From the NCBI RefSeq assembly GCF_035277725.1, contig NZ_DATEJY010000124.1:27231-91230 (forward strand): 64,000 nucleotides of DNA, read 5' to 3'. Below are positions 60,074-64,000 of this stretch, in pieces. Made by a program: the position numbers and the translations under genes. How positions within the stretch are numbered: the stretch's first letter is position 1; each line of letters starts with the position of its first letter. Under the pieces are notes generated by a model. It had not been told where the DNA came from, made no database searches, and worked only from the letters and a program-made list of their open reading frames with translations. The DNA comes from Dyella_B sp035277725 (GTDB lineage Bacteria; Pseudomonadota; Gammaproteobacteria; Xanthomonadales; Rhodanobacteraceae).

Positions 60074-60160
60074 TAGGTTGGGTTAGTGTGTAGGCTGGGA
60101 TGACAATCCCAGCTCAGCTGTCCGATAAGTTCCTGATGCTGGGATTGCATCCCAACCTAC
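60074..60160. repeat. Extragenic palindrome related to the one at 54910
   Basis: Between sodB and purK, TAGGCTGGGATGACAATCCCAGC (60091-60113) faces GCTGGGATTGCATCCCAACCTA (60138-60159), with ATAGGTTGGG at 60074 just before. The ends resemble the 54910 element. It may also work as a bidirectional terminator. Confidence 0.6.
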
Positions 60161-60165
60161 GAATG

Positions 60166-61314
60166 TCAAAGCACGTGCAATGCGGGCGCCGCCTGCTCTT
60201 CCCGCTGCAGCGCACGCGCAATCTCACTCACGCGCTCAGCCAAAGATTTCGGATCCTGCGCACACACCGTGGCATGTCCCACCTTGCGTCCTGGACGCGA
60301 TTGCTTGCCGTAATCGTGCCAATGGCCATCGATGGCGCGGAGCACCGGCGTGGCATCCGGTAGCTCACCAATCCAATTGAACATGGCGGAGAAACCACTT
60401 GCCGACGTATCGCCTAGCGGCAAACCAAGTACCGCACGCACGTGGTTTTCAAACTGACTGGTGATGGCGCCTTCGATGGTCCAGTGACCGGAGTTGTGCA
60501 CGCGCGGCGCCATTTCGTTGCCAAGCAATTCGCCATCCTTGACGAACAGCTCCAGCGCAAACACGCCGACATAATCCAGACGTTCGGCCAGCGTGCGCGC
60601 CAAGGCTTCGGCACGCGATTGCAGCGCACCCACTTCCGGCGCCGGTGCAAGGCTCATGCTCAGCACGCCATCGGTATGCCAGTTCTGCGTGAGCGGCCAC
60701 ACACGGAAATCGCCATCGCGCGTGCGCACGGCCAGCACGGAAAGCTCGCGCTCGAACGGCACGAAGGCTTCGAGAATCAAGCCATGTGCGTTGGCGCCGA
60801 GCGCTTCCCATGCGGCATCGGCGTCGGCGAATTGCTTGATGCGGAACTGCCCCTTGCCGTCGTAACCGAGCCGGCGTGTCTTGAGAATGGATGGCGCGCC
60901 GATCTTGGCCAAGGCGCGATCCAGACCTTCACGCGTATCGACGGCTTCGAACGCAGGCGTCTGCAAGCCACATTCGCGGAACAACGTTTTTTCGGCGAGG
61001 CGATCTTGCGCAACCGCCAGCGCGCGCGGATTCGGAAACACCGCCACGCGCTCGGCCAGCCATTGCGCGGTGTCGGCCGGCACGTTTTCGAAATCGAACG
61101 TCACCACGTCCACTTCGGCCGCGAATTTTTCCAGCGCGGCGAAATCGGTCCAGTCGGCAACGCGCAACGGCGCCACTTGTCCGGCGCAGGCATCGGCGGC
61201 GCTATCCACTACCAGGGTGTTGACGCCCAGCGGTGCGGCGGCGATGGCCAGCATGCGGGCCAGCTGGCCGCCACCCAGAATGCCCAGCACCGATTGCTTC
61301 TGACGGATGCTCAC
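60166..61314 (-). CDS. purK: N5-carboxyaminoimidazole ribonucleotide synthase PurK
   Basis: A 382-residue ATP-grasp enzyme: GILGGGQLARMLAIAAAPLG at the N-terminus, KTRRLGYDGKGQF, and EMAPRVHNSGHWTIEGA. It converts AIR, ATP and bicarbonate to N5-CAIR for purine synthesis. Overlaps purE by four bases. Confidence 0.96.
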   Translation of the reverse strand: MSIRQKQSVLGILGGGQLARMLAIAAAPLGVNTLVVDSAADACAGQVAPLRVADWTDFAALEKFAAEVDVVTFDFENVPADTAQWLAERVAVFPNPRALAVAQDRLAEKTLFRECGLQTPAFEAVDTREGLDRALAKIGAPSILKTRRLGYDGKGQFRIKQFADADAAWEALGANAHGLILEAFVPFERELSVLAVRTRDGDFRVWPLTQNWHTDGVLSMSLAPAPEVGALQSRAEALARTLAERLDYVGVFALELFVKDGELLGNEMAPRVHNSGHWTIEGAITSQFENHVRAVLGLPLGDTSASGFSAMFNWIGELPDATPVLRAIDGHWHDYGKQSRPGRKVGHATVCAQDPKSLAERVSEIARALQREEQAAPALHVL

Positions 61315-61814
61315 GAACGCGGGTCCGGGTTATCCAAAACGCTCTGGGTCTGGCGTGCGCGATAGGCCTCCAGCGCCTTGGCAATGGCCGGATCGTGCAG
61401 GGCCAGCACCGAGGCGGCGAGCAGCGCGGCATTGCACGCACCAGCACGGCCGATCGCCAGCGTACCCACCGGAATGCCGGCCGGCATCTGCGCGATGGAA
61501 AGCAGGGAATCCATGCCGTTCAGCGCTTTGGATTGCACCGGCACGCCGAACACGGGAAGACGGGTCTTGGCCGCCAGCATGCCCGGCAGATGGGCGGCGC
61601 CACCGGCGCCGGCGATGATTACCTGGATGCCGCGCGACACAGCCTGCTCGGCGTACTGGAACAGGAGATCCGGCGTGCGATGCGCGGAGACCACCTGCAC
61701 CTCATGCGGCACGCCCAGCGCCTCAAGCATCTCGGCCGCGTGCGTCATGGTTTCCCAATCCGAACGCGATCCCATCACCACACCAACCCGCGGTGCTGAA
61801 GCTGTTTCCGTCAT
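61311..61814 (-). CDS. purE: N5-carboxyaminoimidazole ribonucleotide mutase PurE
   Basis: A 167-residue class I PurE: VGVVMGSRSDWETM, VVSAHRTPD, IIAGAGGAAHLPGMLA and GVPVQSKALNGMDSLLSIAQMPAGIPVGT. ATG 61814 is preferred over TTG 61829. It works directly with PurK. Confidence 0.95.
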   Translation of the reverse strand: MTETASAPRVGVVMGSRSDWETMTHAAEMLEALGVPHEVQVVSAHRTPDLLFQYAEQAVSRGIQVIIAGAGGAAHLPGMLAAKTRLPVFGVPVQSKALNGMDSLLSIAQMPAGIPVGTLAIGRAGACNAALLAASVLALHDPAIAKALEAYRARQTQSVLDNPDPRS

Positions 61815-61880
61815 GGTCCGGTCGTCCAAAAGGGGCTATTGTACGGACTTCGCCGCATTGCAACGATACCTGCCGCTCTT

Positions 61881-62153
61881 ATGGACAAACGCCTGCTCGA
61901 TATCCTTTGTTGCCCAGTAAGCAAGACTCCGGTGCGCCCCTTGAGTGCCAACGAGCTCACCGCCCTGAACCGGGCCATCGAGGGCGGCCAAGTGCTCAAC
62001 GTGGCCGGGGGGACTGTCCAGAACCGGGTCGGCGAAGGGCTGATCACGGTCGACCGCAAGGTGATCTACCGGGTCGAGGACGGCATCCCGGTCATGCTGC
62101 CCGAGGAAGGTATCGGCACCACCCAGTTCACCGACTTCCCGGCCGCGGCGTAA
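61881..62153 (+). CDS. Trm112 family protein (YcaR-like)
   Basis: A 90-residue protein starting MDKRLLDILCCPVSKTPV and containing LNRAIEGG and YRVEDGIPVMLPEE, the YcaR/Trm112 hallmarks. It has an insertion in the middle compared with the 60-residue E. coli YcaR. Divergent from purE. Confidence 0.9.
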   Translation: MDKRLLDILCCPVSKTPVRPLSANELTALNRAIEGGQVLNVAGGTVQNRVGEGLITVDRKVIYRVEDGIPVMLPEEGIGTTQFTDFPAAA

Positions 62154-62362
62154 AAACCTGCGTACGCAGCCGCCTTCACATCGACTGCACGCACAATCCA
62201 CAAAAACATGACTCGGGACATGGCGGTGAAACAGGTTTTCGCTTATGTTCCAGCAATCGGCAGCTCCCCTCCTGTCGCGACCGTTTTCGGTTGCCAGAGG
62301 CGGGTGGCCGCCGTTTACGGCAATCAACACGGGCCTAGCCAGCCAACCACAGGGGTGTGGCG

Positions 62363-64000
62363 ATGAAAGAAGCCAACGATTCCTCCAACGTCGTCAATCT
62401 TAGCCAGCGGCTGGACCCCTCCAGCGGACGCGGAGGCGATCTGTTGAACGCTGTCCGGAACATCGCCTCCCGCCGCCTGCAGCAGTACATCGGCAACATG
62501 TTCGAACACGTCGATGACGCGCTGTTCGACCTGGCCGAAAAAGCCGAGAACAACGCCGCGCAGATGCACTACTTCGACGGCATGCGCGAAGTGCGCAAGC
62601 GCCGACCGGTGATCGAGCGCGCCTTTCTGGCGCTGGTATCGCGCGAGTTGAACGATTTCGCCAGCGGCAACCCTACCGCCGCTGCCAGTCCGACCGTTGC
62701 CAGCCATGCACCGACGCCCCCCGTACCGGGCTCGGTCGAACTCTCGCTGGTGGCCGACAACGAACTGGAAGAATCGCTGGCCATCACCAGCATGATCGGC
62801 AAGAACGAGTCGCGCCTGTCGCGCGATCTGTTTGCGGTCAACCAGCGCCTGTCGGTGATCTGCGGCGGCACACGCATCGAAGACGCCACCAATCCGATCG
62901 GCCCTGCCCTGCTCGCCCAGGCGTTCCGCCAGGCGATGCGCGAGCTGAACGCCGACATGCGCGTGAAGCTGATCATCTACAAGTTGTTCGATCGCTATGT
63001 GATGTCGGCGCTCGAAGAGTTGTATCAGGAAGTCAACGCCGAGCTGATGCGCGCGGGCGTGCTGCCACAACTGCGCCATGAAGTGGTGCGCAGCGGCGGT
63101 GCGGCCGGTGCCGGCGCAGCAGCGGGTGGTACCGCCGGGGCAGCTGGCGAGATCCCGCAACCGCTGCCTGCCGACGACAGCGAGGCATCGGCCGAACTGC
63201 TGCAAACCTTGCGCACCCTGTTCAGTGCGCGCCGCGCACATCCGAACGTGCCGCTGGCAGCGATGACGGCCGGCCCGCTGCCTACCGCCAATGAATTGAT
63301 CGGCGCATTGAGCGTGCTGCAAAGCCAGGCCGCCATGCTGCCGATGGCGCAACCGGCAACGCCGCAGATGAGCACGGTGGATATCGCCGAGCAAGTACTG
63401 CATCTGAAAGAGCAGCTGATGTCGCAGCTTGGCTCGCTGCGCGGCCAGCGTCCGGGCCAGATCGCCACCATCGACGAAGACACCATCGACCTGGTCGGCA
63501 TGCTGTTCGAGTTCATTCTCGAAGACCGCAACCTGCCGCCGCAGATGCAGGTGCTGCTGGCGCGTCTGCAGATTCCGTATCTCAAGGCCGCCATTCTCGA
63601 CCGCAAGCTGTTCGCGCATCGCCAGCATCCGGCACGCCGCTTGCTGGATGGCCTGGCCGATGCGGCCAAGAGCTGGTCGGAAGAATCGGATCGCGACGGC
63701 CGCCTGCACGACACCATCAAGGCCATCGTCGAGCGCCTGCTGCAGGAATTCGACGATGACATGACCATCTTCGACCGCCTGTCGGCGGAATTGCAGCAAT
63801 TTCAGGAATCCAACCGCCGCCGTGCGGAACTGGCCGAACAGCGCGTGGCCGAATCCACACGCGGCCGCGAAAAGCTGGAACAGGCGCGCCGGCGCGCCGC
63901 GCGCGAAATTCTCAATCGCATCGGCGGTACCGTATTGCCGCCGCTGATCCACGGCGTGCTGTCGCGCGCGTGGGCGAACTATCTGGTGCTCACCATCCTG
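62363..64000 (+). CDS. DUF1631 family protein (partial, runs off the right edge)
   Basis: An open frame from ATG 62363 to the window end (546 codons, no stop). The sequence fits the DUF1631 family of Gammaproteobacteria: LQQYIGNMFEHVDDALFDLAEKA, MREVRKRRPVIERAF, LIIYKLFDRYVM, then VGMLFEFILEDRNLPPQMQVLLARLQIP and FAHRQHPARRLLDG. The function is unknown; it is a large helical cytosolic protein. Confidence 0.9.
   Translation, partial: MKEANDSSNVVNLSQRLDPSSGRGGDLLNAVRNIASRRLQQYIGNMFEHVDDALFDLAEKAENNAAQMHYFDGMREVRKRRPVIERAFLALVSRELNDFASGNPTAAASPTVASHAPTPPVPGSVELSLVADNELEESLAITSMIGKNESRLSRDLFAVNQRLSVICGGTRIEDATNPIGPALLAQAFRQAMRELNADMRVKLIIYKLFDRYVMSALEELYQEVNAELMRAGVLPQLRHEVVRSGGAAGAGAAAGGTAGAAGEIPQPLPADDSEASAELLQTLRTLFSARRAHPNVPLAAMTAGPLPTANELIGALSVLQSQAAMLPMAQPATPQMSTVDIAEQVLHLKEQLMSQLGSLRGQRPGQIATIDEDTIDLVGMLFEFILEDRNLPPQMQVLLARLQIPYLKAAILDRKLFAHRQHPARRLLDGLADAAKSWSEESDRDGRLHDTIKAIVERLLQEFDDDMTIFDRLSAELQQFQESNRRRAELAEQRVAESTRGREKLEQARRRAAREILNRIGGTVLPPLIHGVLSRAWANYLVLTIL

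Noticed and set aside
62324..63952. Long reverse frame (542 codons)
   Set aside because: Antisense to the DUF1631 gene, whose + frame has clear protein patterns and is open to the edge; the reverse frame is a GC-bias artefact.
1..64000. CRISPR arrays, rRNA genes, insertion sequence transposases
   Set aside because: None seen on either strand while reading the window.

Overview
The window comes from a GC-rich gammaproteobacterium of the Lysobacterales (Xanthomonadales), most likely a Rhodanobacteraceae member such as Dyella, Luteibacter or Rhodanobacter. This is inferred from the host genes on the right (ppnN-like, TonB receptor, OlsF-like, marC, grxD, Fe-sodB, purK, purE, Trm112, DUF1631), the xanthomonad-style extragenic palindromes, and the P2-type prophages.

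Layout. (1) 1-8395: right part of a P2-like prophage (element 1). It holds the end of tail gene U, D, a reverse-strand hypothetical gene, a CI-type repressor, the rightward early operon (small DNA-binding protein, Ogr, three small proteins ending in an AlpA-like protein, primase/helicase), a small protein and an integrase. It ends in a 48-bp copy of the 3' half of tRNA-Asn. (2) 8348-50372: a complete second P2-like prophage (element 2, about 42 kb) flanked by the same 48-bp repeat. Its left arm (8.4-14.9 kb) carries accessory genes, a KilA-N protein beside an array of nine GGTAAT sites, and an unrecognised multi-gene operon next to the portal gene. The structural region follows in P2 order: Q and P leftward, then O-N-M-L-X, lysis genes, R-S, V-W-J-I-H, a fibre-assembly-like gene, FI-FII-E(+E')-T-U-D. 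A 2.1-kb reverse-strand gene with a PD-(D/E)XK-like motif sits between S and V. Between D and the repressor is a 5.7-kb cargo block: two lipoproteins, a secreted protein, a degenerate MASE1 histidine kinase and an AHH-nuclease/immunity pair. The early operon then runs repressor | regulator-Ogr-...-leader RNA-primase-excisionase-like-integrase. (3) 50325-64000: intact tRNA-Asn and host chromosome.

How it works together. In each prophage a leftward repressor faces a rightward early operon across an operator region, so each should control its own lysogeny. Each early operon encodes an Ogr-type zinc activator. In element 2 the sequence GTTCTG-N12-CAGAAC occurs twice, exactly at the two expected late promoters (P/O divergent region and V), and is probably the Ogr site. 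The leader upstream of the element 2 primase has two TTTAGCAG copies and one complementary copy between them, the arrangement used by the CI RNA of satellite P4.

The best places to look for undescribed biology are: the unknown operon at 12.57-14.62 kb, in a position equivalent to a known P2 exclusion-gene locus; the PD-(D/E)XK-like gene at 24.6-26.7 kb; the KilA-N protein that shares a C-terminal domain with the phage primases and lies beside the GGTAAT array; and the cargo block at 38-43.6 kb. No rRNA, CRISPR array or insertion sequence transposase was seen. All functional calls are from reading the sequence, with no database search.
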